Notes: generated from the sequence alone by a model not told the origin. A stretch of DNA of 64,000 bases from Lichenicoccus sp965213775 (GCA_965213775.1 CBDCAC010000001.1:372001-436000); one strand, 5' to 3'; shown: positions 36,956 through 45,947, counted from the stretch's first letter. Program-made: numbers and translations.

Positions 36956-38761
36956 ATGCCAGACGATGGCGAGGCCGACCGGCTGAGCGTGGTGGCGCAG
37001 GTCGAACGGCTCGACCCGCGACGCCTGGAAGCCCTGGTGCCGCTGATACGCACGCCCGAGGAACGCACCGCGATCACCGCGCGGTGCCGCGACGCGGACG
37101 TGCTGCCCAAGGTGGCCGATGCCGGCGCGGTGGTCCGCGCGCCGGACGGCACGATGGTGCAGATCATGCACAACGGCGTCAGGGTGCTCGCCGGCGGCTA
37201 TTACGGCGCCTGGATGCAGGACCTGATCACGCGCTGCCACGGTCATCACGAGCCGCAGGAGGAGGTGCTGTTCGCCGAGATCATGCGCCATCTCGGCGAC
37301 GACGCGGTCATGATCGAGCTGGGCGGCTTCTGGAGCTTCTACTCGATCTGGTTCCTATCCGGCGGCCTGCGACGACGCAGCTTCGTGGTCGAAGCCGATC
37401 CGGCGCATCTCGAGGTCGGCCGCATCAATGCGGCGCTGAACGGCTGCGCGCCGGTGTTCATCCCCGGCTTCGTCGGCAGCGAAGAGGCGGCGCCGCGCCT
37501 GTTCCAGACCGAGCAGTCCGGTCCGGTGCCGCTGCCCTGCCTGACGGTGCCGGGGATGATGGCGCGGCACGCGATCGACCGTCTCGACCTGCTGCATTGC
37601 GACGCCCAGGGGGTCGAGCTCGGCGTGCTGGAGAGCTGTGCAGCGCTCGCCGCCTCGGGACGGCTCGGCTGGGTCATGGTCTCGACCCATGGCCACCGGA
37701 TCAGCCAGGACCCGCTGACCCACCAGCGCTGCCTCGCGGTGCTGCGACAGGCCGGCGCCAGCATCCTCGCCGAGCACGACGTGCAGGAATCCTTCAGCGG
37801 CGACGGGCTGATCGTCGCCCGCTTCGGCGCGGTGCCGGCGGCGTGGCGGACGCCGCGGCTGAGCTACAACCGCTGTTCCGAGAGCCTGTTCCGCAACCCG
37901 CTCTACGATCTGGCGGCGGTCGCGCCGCACGCCGCGCCGGCCATGCCCGGGCCGTCCGACCTGCTCGCCGCCAGCCCCTGCCTCGCCTCACGCGGCGCGC
38001 TGCTGACGCTGACCGCGGCGTGCGCACTGGGTGCTGCCGGCGACAGCCTGGCGCTGCCGTTCGACCGCGCGATCTTTCCCACCGTCGCGGCCCACGGCGC
38101 CTGGGCGCCGGAGACCCAGGAGTTCCTGCGGCAGCACCTCGATGCCGGCCGCCGCTACGTGGCGCTCGATATCGGCGCCAACGTGGGGCTGTTCACCCGG
38201 CAGGCGGCACGGCATCGCAACCTCGCGCGGTTCCACTGCATCGAGGCGGACCCGGGCAATTTCCGCGCGCTGCGCTACAATGTCGGCGACCTGCCCGACG
38301 CGCGCTGCAGCCTGTGGAACGTGGCGCTATCGGACCACGACGGCGAGGCGACGTTCTTCCGCGATGCGGAAAATGCCGGCAACTACTCGCTGAACCAGGA
38401 TGCCATGCGCGACCGGCGCTTCGATGTGACGCGGGTGCGCTCGGTCGAGACCGGCGGCTGGATGCGCGAGCATGTCAGGCTCGATGACGGCGACCGGCTG
38501 GTCTGGAAGTCCGACACCCAGGGCTGCGACGAGCTGATCGTCTCGCTGACGCCGATGCAGATCTGGGACCGGGTCGAGCTCGCGGTGATCGAGCTGTGGC
38601 GGATACGCAAGCCCGCCTTCGACGGCGACGCATTCCGACGCCGGATGGAAGCATTCCCGAACCGCTCGATCGGCCTCGGCCAGCGCCACGACACCGACCA
38701 GATCCTCGCCTTCCTGAGCGGCACGGACTGGCATCATGCCGACCTATACCTGTGGCGCTGA
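36956..38761 (+). CDS. tandem FkbM-type methyltransferase protein (two domains)
   Basis: 601 residues with GGAG before the ATG. Two FkbM-like methyltransferase modules lie in series. The first (about 90-300) has VMIELGGFWSFYSIWF and LLHCDAQGVELGVLE. The second (about 380-600) has VALDIGANVGLFTRQAA, HCIEADPGN and WKSDTQGCDE. FkbM enzymes methylate sugar or hydroxyacid hydroxyls. The first SAM loop departs from the classic DxGxxxG, so its activity is less sure. Position suggests glycan modification. Confidence 0.82.
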   Translation: MPDDGEADRLSVVAQVERLDPRRLEALVPLIRTPEERTAITARCRDADVLPKVADAGAVVRAPDGTMVQIMHNGVRVLAGGYYGAWMQDLITRCHGHHEPQEEVLFAEIMRHLGDDAVMIELGGFWSFYSIWFLSGGLRRRSFVVEADPAHLEVGRINAALNGCAPVFIPGFVGSEEAAPRLFQTEQSGPVPLPCLTVPGMMARHAIDRLDLLHCDAQGVELGVLESCAALAASGRLGWVMVSTHGHRISQDPLTHQRCLAVLRQAGASILAEHDVQESFSGDGLIVARFGAVPAAWRTPRLSYNRCSESLFRNPLYDLAAVAPHAAPAMPGPSDLLAASPCLASRGALLTLTAACALGAAGDSLALPFDRAIFPTVAAHGAWAPETQEFLRQHLDAGRRYVALDIGANVGLFTRQAARHRNLARFHCIEADPGNFRALRYNVGDLPDARCSLWNVALSDHDGEATFFRDAENAGNYSLNQDAMRDRRFDVTRVRSVETGGWMREHVRLDDGDRLVWKSDTQGCDELIVSLTPMQIWDRVELAVIELWRIRKPAFDGDAFRRRMEAFPNRSIGLGQRHDTDQILAFLSGTDWHHADLYLWR

Positions 38762-38770
38762 TAGGCCGGG

Positions 38771-38895
38771 GAACCAAGGCAAGGGCTCTGCCCTCGGCCC
38801 GTTGGGCCGGCGGCCCCAAACCCCATCTTCTTAGACTAAGGTTTTCAAAGGCTTGCCTTCGATGGGGTCAAGGGGCAAAGCCCCTTGCCTTCCTC
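38771..38895. repeat. dispersed composite repeat, full-length form, copy 6 of 7 (inverted)
   Basis: It fills the gap between the convergent FkbM and ABC ATPase genes. Its reverse complement matches copy 4 along its length: AAGGGGCTTTGCCCCTT, GACCCCATCGAAGGCAAGCC, TTTGAAAACCTTA, GAAGATGGGGTTT, GGGGCCGCCGGCCC, and AGGGCAGAGCCCTTGCC. Confidence 0.85.
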
Positions 38896-38919
38896 TCCTT
38901 GCGTGATCTTCGCAGCCGG

Positions 38920-40023
38920 CTACATGGTCAGCGGATGACGCTGCAGGTGCTCGGCGGCGACGCCGTCGGGGCCGAACAGGTGGCTGTGCGACGGGGAGAT
39001 CGACAGCCGCACCGACTGGTGCACGCGGGTGGCGTCGGCGCCGTCGGTCTGCACCACCAGCATGGTCTGGTCCTGGAGCTCGATATGCAGCAGGGTCAGG
39101 CCGCCCAGACGCTCGGCGATCACCGCGTGGCCGGCGATGGGGCCGTTCGGATCGATGCTCAGATGCTCCGGACGGATGCCCAGCGTGACCGCGGTGCCGC
39201 GGCTCAGCGAATCCGGGGCGACCGGCACCGTGAGGTTGATGCCGCCGGGACCCGCGACCGCGACGCCGCCGGCATCGGCGCCGGTCACGGTCGCCGGCAG
39301 CAGGTTCATGCGCGGCGATCCCATGAAGCCGGCGACGAACACGTTGCGCGGATGATGGTACAGGTCCAGCGGCGAGCCGACCTGCTCGACCCGGCCGGCC
39401 TGCAGCACGACGATCTTGTCGGCCATGGTCATCGCCTCGACCTGGTCGTGGGTGACGTAGATCATGGTGGCGTTCAGCTGCTCGTGCAGCCGTGCCAGCT
39501 CGATCCGCATCTGCCCGCGCAGTGCGGCGTCGAGGTTCGACAGCGGCTCGTCGAACAGGAACACCTTGGGGTTGCGCACAATGGAGCGGCCGATCGCCAC
39601 GCGCTGGCGCTGGCCGCCGGAGAGCTGCCCGGGCTTGCGGTCGAGATAGGGGTCGAGCTGCAGGATGCGGGCGGCCTCGGCGACCTTGGCGTTGCGCTCC
39701 TCGTTCTTGACCCCGGCCAGCTTGAGCGCGAACCCCATGTTCTGGGCGACCGTCATGTGCGGGTAGAGCGCGTAGGACTGGAACACCATCGCCAGCTCGC
39801 GCTGCGCCGGCCCGACATCGTTCACCCGCTTGCCGTCGATCAGCAGGTCGCCGCCGCTGATCTCCTCGAGGCCGGCGATCATGCGCAGCAGGGTCGATTT
39901 GCCGCAGCCGGAGGGTCCCACGAACACGACGAACTCGCGGTCCTCGACATCGAGGGTCACGCCCTTGATCGCCTCGAGGTTGGCGTAGGTCTTGCGGAGG
40001 TCGCGCAGCGCCACGGTGGCCAT
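38920..40023 (-). CDS. sugar/polyol ABC transporter ATP-binding protein, SmoK/UgpC-like
   Basis: 367 residues. Walker A GPSGCGKST, signature LSGGQRQRVAIGRS, Walker B VFLFDEPLSNLDA, and a C-terminal MalK-type regulatory OB domain (GIRPEHLSI). It is the ATPase of a CUT1-type importer. It is last in the row porin-permease-permease-ATPase on the minus strand. By similarity of its partners to SmoF/SmoG, a sugar alcohol such as sorbitol or mannitol is the likely substrate. Confidence 0.9.
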   Translation of the reverse strand: MATVALRDLRKTYANLEAIKGVTLDVEDREFVVFVGPSGCGKSTLLRMIAGLEEISGGDLLIDGKRVNDVGPAQRELAMVFQSYALYPHMTVAQNMGFALKLAGVKNEERNAKVAEAARILQLDPYLDRKPGQLSGGQRQRVAIGRSIVRNPKVFLFDEPLSNLDAALRGQMRIELARLHEQLNATMIYVTHDQVEAMTMADKIVVLQAGRVEQVGSPLDLYHHPRNVFVAGFMGSPRMNLLPATVTGADAGGVAVAGPGGINLTVPVAPDSLSRGTAVTLGIRPEHLSIDPNGPIAGHAVIAERLGGLTLLHIELQDQTMLVVQTDGADATRVHQSVRLSISPSHSHLFGPDGVAAEHLQRHPLTM

Positions 40024-40069
40024 GGTTTCGTGTTCCTGGACGTTTCGATCAATATGGAACGGCGTTCGG

Positions 40070-40891
40070 CTATTTCACAGCCCCGAAGGTCAGGCCGCGC
40101 ACCAGCTGACGCTGGCTGAGCCAGCCGAAGATCAGGATCGGCGCCACCGCGAGGGTGGAGGCGGCGGAGAGCTTGCCGAAGAACAATCCCTCCGGCGAGG
40201 AGAACGAGGCGATGAACGCGGTCAGCGGCGCCGCCTTCGACGAGGTCAGGTTGAGCGACCAGAACGCCTCGTTCCAGCACAGGATCAGCGACAGCAGGCC
40301 GGTGGAGGCGACGCCGGGCAGCGACAGCGGCAGCAGCACGTGGCGCAGCTCGCCCATGCGGCCGGCGCCGTCCATGCGGCCGGCCTCGAGGATGTCGCGC
40401 GGCACCTCCTTGAAGAAGGTGAACAGCATCCAGACCACGATCGGCAGGTTCATCAGCATGTAGACCAGGATCAGGCCGATCCGGCTGTCGAGCAGGCCGG
40501 TGGCGCGCATCAGCAGGTAGATCGGGATCAGCACGCCGACCGGCGGCAGCATCTTGGTCGAGAGCATCCAAAGCAGGGTGCCGCGCGTGCGGTGGGTCGG
40601 GAAGAACGCCATCACGTAGGCCGCCGGGATCGCCAGCAGCAGGGCGAGCACGGTGCCCCCCACCGAGATGATCACGCTGTTCAGCGCGAACAGCCAGTAG
40701 TTGGCCCGGCTCTGCACCTCGGCGTAGCTCTGCAGCGTGGGGTGGAAGAACAGATGCGGCGGCGTCGAGACCGCGTCCAGCTCGGTCTTGAAGCCGGTGA
40801 TGAACATCCAGAAGATCGGGAAGAACATGACGAGGGCGATCGACCAGCCGAGGATCGTCAGCAGCGCCTTGTTGAGTGCCGTGGTGCGCAT
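40070..40891 (-). CDS. polyol ABC transporter permease, SmoG/MtlG-like
   Basis: 273 residues, six predicted membrane helices. The EAA loop reads ILEAGRMDGAGRMGELRHVLLP. The stretches LTAFIASFSSPEGLFFGKLS and the C-terminal SQRQLVRGLTFGAVK closely recall SmoG of the sorbitol/mannitol system. It pairs with the other permease, whose stop is only 3 nt before this ATG. It acts in the inner membrane. Confidence 0.9.
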   Translation of the reverse strand: MRTTALNKALLTILGWSIALVMFFPIFWMFITGFKTELDAVSTPPHLFFHPTLQSYAEVQSRANYWLFALNSVIISVGGTVLALLLAIPAAYVMAFFPTHRTRGTLLWMLSTKMLPPVGVLIPIYLLMRATGLLDSRIGLILVYMLMNLPIVVWMLFTFFKEVPRDILEAGRMDGAGRMGELRHVLLPLSLPGVASTGLLSLILCWNEAFWSLNLTSSKAAPLTAFIASFSSPEGLFFGKLSAASTLAVAPILIFGWLSQRQLVRGLTFGAVK

Positions 40892-40894
40892 AGC

Positions 40895-41824
40895 TCAGAC
40901 CTCGAGGTTGCGGGCGATCGAGCGCACCAGGAAGAAGGCGACGATGTTGGCCAGGATGATGGCGATCACGCCGCCGGCCGAGCCGCCGCCGACATCGAAC
41001 TGCAGCAGCGCGCGGGCATAGATCAGGAAGGCGAGGTTGGTCGAGGCGACGCCGGGGCCGCCGGCGGTGGTGACGCTGATCTCGGCGAAGATGGTGAGCA
41101 GGAAGATGGTCTCGATCATCACCACCACGCCGATGGCGCGGCGCAGATGCGGCAGCGTGATGTAGAAGAAGCTGGCGATCGGGCCGGCGCCGTCCATCCG
41201 CGCCGCCTCGCGCTGCTCGTGGTCGAGCGACTGCACCGCGGTCAGCAGGATCAGGATCGCGAACGGCAGCCACTCCCACGACACGATGCCGACGATGGTG
41301 AGCAGCGGCACCTGCGAGAACCAGTCCACCGGCTGCAATCCGACGGCGCGCAGCAGCGCCGACACCACGCCGTAGATCGGGTGCAGCATCAGGTTCTTCC
41401 ACACCAGGGCGGAGACCGTCGGCATGACGAAGAACGGCGCGATCACCAGCAGCCGGGCGATCGCCCGGCCGGGGAACTCCTGGTCGTACAGGACCGCGAG
41501 CAGGGTGCCGCCGCACACCGTGATCAGCAGCGTGCCGCCGAGCAGGATCAGCGTGTTGATCAGCGACGCCCAGAAGTCCGGGTCGGTCAGCAGGAAGCGG
41601 TAGTTATCGAATCCCGCGAAGCCGCTCTGGGTCGGATCAACAAGGTTGTAGTGCTCGAAGGAGAACCACAGCGTCATCACCAGCGGGATGATCGACCAGG
41701 CCAGCAGCACGACCACCGAGGGCGAGATCAGCGGCAGGGTGACGCCGTTGCGGCTGGTCCGGGCGCGGCCCGATGGCGTCGGTCCCGGTCGCGTCGCTGC
41801 CGCCGTGCGCACTGCCTGCGACAT
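40895..41824 (-). CDS. polyol ABC transporter permease, SmoF-like
   Basis: 309 residues from ATG 41824 (a TTG at 41833 would add three residues). Six membrane helices and the EAA loop EAARMDGAGPIASFFYITLPHL. ITVCGGTLLAVLYDQEFPGR and WEWLPFAILILL are typical of the SmoF/MtlF branch. It lies 88 nt after the porin gene. No gene for a substrate-binding protein is present between them or beyond the ATPase, which is unusual for this operon type. Confidence 0.88.
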   Translation of the reverse strand: MSQAVRTAAATRPGPTPSGRARTSRNGVTLPLISPSVVVLLAWSIIPLVMTLWFSFEHYNLVDPTQSGFAGFDNYRFLLTDPDFWASLINTLILLGGTLLITVCGGTLLAVLYDQEFPGRAIARLLVIAPFFVMPTVSALVWKNLMLHPIYGVVSALLRAVGLQPVDWFSQVPLLTIVGIVSWEWLPFAILILLTAVQSLDHEQREAARMDGAGPIASFFYITLPHLRRAIGVVVMIETIFLLTIFAEISVTTAGGPGVASTNLAFLIYARALLQFDVGGGSAGGVIAIILANIVAFFLVRSIARNLEV

Positions 41825-41883
41825 CGCTCTCAATCCTCGCGCTGCGCCTCTGTGGGGCGCTTTCCCCGAACCCGACGAGCGGA

Positions 41884-41899
41884 CGGGCGCGAACGCCCG
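41884..41899 (-). terminator. UUCG-loop hairpin after the porin gene
   Basis: Minus strand CGGGCGTTCGCGCCCG: a 6-bp stem with a TTCG tetraloop, 13 nt after the porin stop and before the permease gene. It lacks a U-tract, so it may act as an RNA-stability or processing hairpin more than a terminator. Confidence 0.5.
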
Positions 41900-41912
41900 C
41901 CCGCCGATCGTA

Positions 41913-43367
41913 TCAGAACAGTTCGATCACGCTCTTGAAGCCGAGCAGAGCGGCGTTGGGAAGGTTGCTCTGCGCGTTCGGACGGATGAAGTACTGGAAG
42001 TCCGGCGCGAAGGTGACGCCGCGGAACACGTGGATCTGGTAGTTCACTTCGAGGTTCATCGTGTGGGTCTGGATGCCGCGCGGGATCGTGCTGTCACTGA
42101 CGAACGAGCCGGTGAGCGGCAGGCCCAGCTCCTGCTCCAGGCCCTGCGCCTTGCCCAGCGTGCCGGCGACCTCGGTGTAGGCGAACTCGACGCCGATGGT
42201 GTCGAACGGACGCGCCTTCCAGAAGGCGCGATCCAGCCCGGCCACGATGTACTCGTTGGCGCGGGTCGAGTAGCGGGGATCGTTGTGCACGTAGTCGCCG
42301 AGCACGAGGATGCCGTCGGTGGCGCCGGGGCCCTGGCGCACCAGCATCTGGTCGAACGCGGCCCAGGCCTGCGAGCCGCCCTTGCGCTGCTGCGCCGGCA
42401 GGCCGGTCACCCCGAACGGGCCGCCATCGACGTCGACCGCGTTGCTCGCATGGTTGTTGTTGTCGTAGCTGGCGCCGAGCTTGTAGTGGCCGGGCATCTT
42501 GTCGGGGCCGAAGGTCGGCTCGAAGCCGATCTCGGCGGGGAAGAACTCGCCGTTGATGTGCGTGCTGTCGAAGGTGAAGCCGGACCGGAAGCCGTTCGTC
42601 GAGCTGTAGATGTTGTCCTGGGTGAAGAAGATACCGGCCTGGATATAGAGCGGTGCGATCGGACGCACGCGCAGGCGCACCGCCCAGTTGGCGTCCGGAT
42701 AGGACGAGTTGGAGACGTTGTCGCCGACTGCCTTGGGGTTTCCGCACAGCGAGTTCTGCTGGAAGTTGCAGTTCAGCGGCGAGGCGTCGAAATCGTTCTG
42801 CGACGGGAACCGTCCGAACGCGAACGCGACCCGGCCGTGCGCCACCGTCTCTTCGCCGTAGAAGAACACGAGATGGATCGCGACGTTGCCGCCGGCGCCG
42901 TAGATCTCCTGCGACGGGTTGAGGTTGTCGCCGAAGATCGGGCTGGTCGGGATGCCGTAGCGGCCGACCGCGACGACGTGCGTCTCGAAGCCCGGGACGT
43001 GGGCGAGCACGTTCCAGTCCTGGTCCCACTCCAGGCCGTACTGGCCGGCATTGGCCGAGCCCTTGCGCGGCCCGCTGATGATGCCGTCGAACTCGTCGAC
43101 GTTGCTGAGCAGCACCGCGGTTCCGTACTGCTTGAGGTACTGGTTGACCTGAGGCACCAGCGCCTCGGGGGCCGGGATCGGCGCCATGCCGTAATCCGAG
43201 CTCGGCACGCCGGACAGCTTCTGGCTGGCGAAGGTGCCCTGCGCCTGGTCCGGCGTCTGGGCCAGGGCGGAGCCCGAGGCGACGCAGAGGAGCGCGCCGG
43301 CGCCGAGCAGCGAGGCGCGGCGGTTACGCCAAGCGAGCCGGGACTTCGCCCCGTTTGGTATCGACAT
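41913..43367 (-). CDS. carbohydrate-selective porin, OprB family
   Basis: 484 residues. The ATG at 43367 has a strong SD (GGAGG, 7 nt). The signal peptide has a basic start and hydrophobic SLLGAGALLCVASGSALA core, with cleavage after ALA. The mature part is an outer-membrane beta-barrel of OprB type (RLRVRPIAPLYIQAGIFF, GVEFAYTEVAG) ending in the terminal Phe (VIELF) needed for barrel insertion. It lets sugars or polyols cross the outer membrane. It is first gene of the transporter row and divergent from the ROK regulator. Confidence 0.9.
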   Translation of the reverse strand: MSIPNGAKSRLAWRNRRASLLGAGALLCVASGSALAQTPDQAQGTFASQKLSGVPSSDYGMAPIPAPEALVPQVNQYLKQYGTAVLLSNVDEFDGIISGPRKGSANAGQYGLEWDQDWNVLAHVPGFETHVVAVGRYGIPTSPIFGDNLNPSQEIYGAGGNVAIHLVFFYGEETVAHGRVAFAFGRFPSQNDFDASPLNCNFQQNSLCGNPKAVGDNVSNSSYPDANWAVRLRVRPIAPLYIQAGIFFTQDNIYSSTNGFRSGFTFDSTHINGEFFPAEIGFEPTFGPDKMPGHYKLGASYDNNNHASNAVDVDGGPFGVTGLPAQQRKGGSQAWAAFDQMLVRQGPGATDGILVLGDYVHNDPRYSTRANEYIVAGLDRAFWKARPFDTIGVEFAYTEVAGTLGKAQGLEQELGLPLTGSFVSDSTIPRGIQTHTMNLEVNYQIHVFRGVTFAPDFQYFIRPNAQSNLPNAALLGFKSVIELF

Positions 43368-43428
43368 TATGTTCCTCCGAACGCTTCTCGAACTCTTCTT
43401 GTTACGCAGCCGTGTCTTACGTGGCGGT

Positions 43429-43446
43429 TCTGCCACAGGTGGCAGA
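43429..43446. promoter_or_regulatory. 8-bp inverted repeat in the porin leader
   Basis: TCTGCCAC-AG-GTGGCAGA, perfect arms with a 2-bp centre, 62-79 nt before the porin ATG. It could be a second protein-binding site or an mRNA hairpin. Confidence 0.45.
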
Positions 43447-43569
43447 GAAGTAACGAGGCAGGGGTTGACCCATCCCGGCAGGGATCGATTATCCGCCCCA
43501 TCGCCACACCGTCGCGACCGACGCGGTCACTGCCGGATTGATGCCACGAGCTGGCCACGACGTCAACTC

Positions 43570-43594
43570 TAATTAATTCACCCTGAATTAATTA
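43570..43594. promoter_or_regulatory. perfect 11-3-11 palindrome, probable ROK operator
   Basis: TAATTAATTCA, then CCC, then its exact reverse complement. It is almost pure AT in GC-rich DNA, between the divergent porin and ROK genes. A TTGACG (minus strand, 43566-43561) directly adjoins it and could be the porin -35. Operators of ROK repressors such as NagC and Mlc have the same TTNA...TTCAC-type AT-rich palindromic style. Confidence 0.75.
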
Positions 43595-43635
43595 AGTGCC
43601 TTCCCCGATCACCGCCGAGATGTCATCAGGACGCA

Positions 43636-44877
43636 ATGACCGGCATCGATGCCGGCGGGCGATCGTCCTCGATGACCAGTCAAGACCGACCCGGCTCAAG
43701 CCAGCAGGGCAGCAACTCGACGGCGGTGCGGCATTTCAACGAGCGTCGCCTGCTGACCCTGCTGCGCCGGCTCGGCGAGGCATCGAAGGCGGAGCTGGCG
43801 CGTCATCTCAACCTCACCCAGAACGCGGTGGGCCAGATCGTCCAGGCGCTCGAGCAGCAGGGCCTGGTCGCCAGCACCGGCCGTCGCATGGGGCATCGCG
43901 GCCAGCCCGCCACCCTGCTGCATCTCGATCCCGCGGGCGCCTGTTCGCTCGGCATCAAGCTCGGACGACGCTCGGTCGACGCCGTGCTGGTGGATTTCGC
44001 CGGCGGCGTGCTCAAGAACCGCCGCTACGAGTGCCTGTTTCCGACCCCGGACCAGGCGCTGAAGCTGGCGCGGCGCGGCGCGGCCGAGATCCGGCGCTCG
44101 CTGCCCGCTTCACGTCGCGACCGGCTGGTCGGAGTCGGCCTGGCGCTGCCCTCGCCCGGCCATGGCGGCGACGCCTTCGGGCCGCCCGAGATCGCGCAGG
44201 CCTGGCGCGGCTACGACATCGCCGCCGAGCTTCGCGCCGTCCTCGACCTGCCCGTGCTGGTCGAGCATGACGGCACCGCCGTGGCACTGGCGGAGCTGTT
44301 CTACGGCCATGGCCGCGAGCTCGACGACTTCGCCTGCATCTACATCAACAGCTCGATCGACGGCGGCATCGTGCTGGACGGCGACTACCGCCGCGGGATC
44401 AGCGGCCATGCCGGCGCCATCGGCATGATCCCGGTCGGACGGTCACGGCTGCCGCACGCCGATCCGCGCAAGCGCCGGCCGGTGCTGCTCGACCGCGCCT
44501 CCGGCGCGGCGCTGATCCGCCACCTCGACGCCCACGGCATCACCGTCGCCCGCGCCACCGAGCTGCACGGGGTGATGCGCAGCCACGGCGAGCTGGTGGA
44601 GGCCTGGATGCAGGACTGCGCCGAGGCGCTGGTGGTGCCGCTGCTGTCGGTCGCCAGCCTGCTCGACGTGCAGGCGATCATCCTCGACGGCAACCTGCCG
44701 CGCGCCCTGATCGAGGGCGTGCTCGCCCGGCTGCAGCCGCTGCTGGCAGACGCCAACCCGGAGCCGAGGGGGCTGCCCGAGCTGCGGCTCGGCAGCGGCG
44801 GCAAGCGCGCCGCCGCCCTGGGAGCGGCGCTGCTGCCGCTGCACCTGCGGCACGGCTCGGTCGCGGCGTCACGCTGA
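43636..44877 (+). CDS. ROK-family transcriptional regulator
   Basis: 413 residues; AGGA lies 5 nt before the ATG. The N-terminal winged helix (LLRRLGEASKAELARHLNLTQ, AVGQIVQALEQQGLV) precedes a sugar-kinase-like ROK domain with VEHDGTAVALAE and GGIVLDGDYRRGISGHAGAIG. The usual CxCGxxGC zinc motif after this point is replaced by HADPRKRRPVLL, as in some ROK regulators lacking zinc. It probably represses the divergent porin/polyol transporter genes through the palindrome at 43570. Confidence 0.9.
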   Translation: MTGIDAGGRSSSMTSQDRPGSSQQGSNSTAVRHFNERRLLTLLRRLGEASKAELARHLNLTQNAVGQIVQALEQQGLVASTGRRMGHRGQPATLLHLDPAGACSLGIKLGRRSVDAVLVDFAGGVLKNRRYECLFPTPDQALKLARRGAAEIRRSLPASRRDRLVGVGLALPSPGHGGDAFGPPEIAQAWRGYDIAAELRAVLDLPVLVEHDGTAVALAELFYGHGRELDDFACIYINSSIDGGIVLDGDYRRGISGHAGAIGMIPVGRSRLPHADPRKRRPVLLDRASGAALIRHLDAHGITVARATELHGVMRSHGELVEAWMQDCAEALVVPLLSVASLLDVQAIILDGNLPRALIEGVLARLQPLLADANPEPRGLPELRLGSGGKRAAALGAALLPLHLRHGSVAASR

Positions 44878-44885
44878 GTGCCGCG

Positions 44886-45296
44886 CTACAGCAGCGCCAC
44901 CAGCTCGAGCACGATGCCGACCAGGGCTGCGAGCCAGACCAGGGAGCGCAGCACCGGCACCCCGCCCGCGTAGAGCGGAACGTAGATCGCGCGCGCGACG
45001 ACGTAGATCCAGGCGCCGAGCAGCGTCGTGCCCCCGGTGCGGCCGAGCGCCACCGCGGCCAGTAGGGCGGCGGCGAAGATCGGGAAGGTCTCGAGGAAGT
45101 TGACCATCGCGCGCTGCAGCCGCGCGGCCACGCCATGCACCGCGCGAGGCTCGTCTCGCGCGCCGGACCCCCAGGCGAAGCCGCGCTGCGTCTGCGAGGC
45201 GCTGGCCGCCCAGCCGAGCTGCAGCAGGCCGATCAGGGCCGCGGCGCCGAGCAGGCGCAGCTCGGTCTGGCCATCGAGGAGCGGTCTTGCCAGCAT
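44886..45296 (-). CDS. MAPEG-family membrane protein
   Basis: 136 residues with four hydrophobic helices. The central RAMVNFLETFPIFAAALL and C-terminal RAIYVPLYAGGVPVLRSLVW patterns are those of the MAPEG (eicosanoid/glutathione metabolism) superfamily. Bacterial members are of unclear role. It is convergent with the ROK gene, 8 nt apart. Confidence 0.85.
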   Translation of the reverse strand: MLARPLLDGQTELRLLGAAALIGLLQLGWAASASQTQRGFAWGSGARDEPRAVHGVAARLQRAMVNFLETFPIFAAALLAAVALGRTGGTTLLGAWIYVVARAIYVPLYAGGVPVLRSLVWLAALVGIVLELVALL

Positions 45297-45406
45297 GCGT
45301 TGCCAACCTGTGGTGAGGATGTGAGAGCAGCCGCCGGCGCACCGGCATCAGGCACGCAACGCGACGCGGGCCGGGATCGTTCGCATGCCAAGCCATCGAC
45401 GCCATA

Positions 45407-45448
45407 CCATGGGTGCCAAACCATGAGTGCCAAACCATGAGTGCCAAA
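45407..45448. repeat. 14-bp tandem repeat, three copies
   Basis: Unit CCATGAGTGCCAAA: copies 45421 and 45435 identical, copy 45407 with one change; a degenerate fourth follows (CCATGAGTGATGGA). It lies between the MAPEG gene and a small secreted-protein gene. Confidence 0.85.
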
Positions 45449-45464
45449 CCATGAGTGATGGAAC

Positions 45465-45947
45465 ATGATCCTCATCCTCGGCCGCGGCATCGGGACGCGC
45501 CGCGACGATCACGTCTCGTCGCCCGGATCCCGGTCGCCGGCATCGCGGCCGTCACGATCGCGCCGGCCGGCCGCGCGGCTGCTGCTGCTCGGCCTGCTCG
45601 GCCTCGCGCGGTGCGAGACGCCGCCCGCCGCGTCGCCCCAGGCAGCGGCCACCGCCACGGCCCCCGCTCCGACTCCGGTGCCGGCACAGACGGCGGCGCC
45701 GGCGCAGCAGGCGGTGGCCGCCGACGAGACCGCTCCCGCCGGCGACAGGCCGACGCTGCTCAACGATCCTTCGGCGGCCGCGAACACGCCGCTCTGCGGC
45801 CAGCAGGCGCGGGAGCGCAACGCGATCGGCGCGGCGCTGCAGGGATCGCGGGTGGCGGCGAGCGGCGTCTGCGCCGGCCTGGCCTGCTACGATCCGCTGA
45901 CGGCGACCTACATCGGCGCCGACGGCTACCGGCATGTCTGCCGGTGA
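45465..45947 (+). CDS. small secreted or lipoprotein-like hypothetical protein
   Basis: 160 residues. A basic N-terminus and hydrophobic LLLLGLLGLARCE could be a signal region, though the residue before Cys (Arg) is poor for a lipobox. A Pro/Ala/Thr-rich low-complexity middle leads to a compact C-terminal part with four cysteines and CYDPLTATYIGADGYRHVCR, reminiscent of BA14K-like tails. Start uncertain. It immediately follows the tandem repeat. No function can be assigned. Confidence 0.55.
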   Translation: MILILGRGIGTRRDDHVSSPGSRSPASRPSRSRRPAARLLLLGLLGLARCETPPAASPQAAATATAPAPTPVPAQTAAPAQQAVAADETAPAGDRPTLLNDPSAAANTPLCGQQARERNAIGAALQGSRVAASGVCAGLACYDPLTATYIGADGYRHVCR

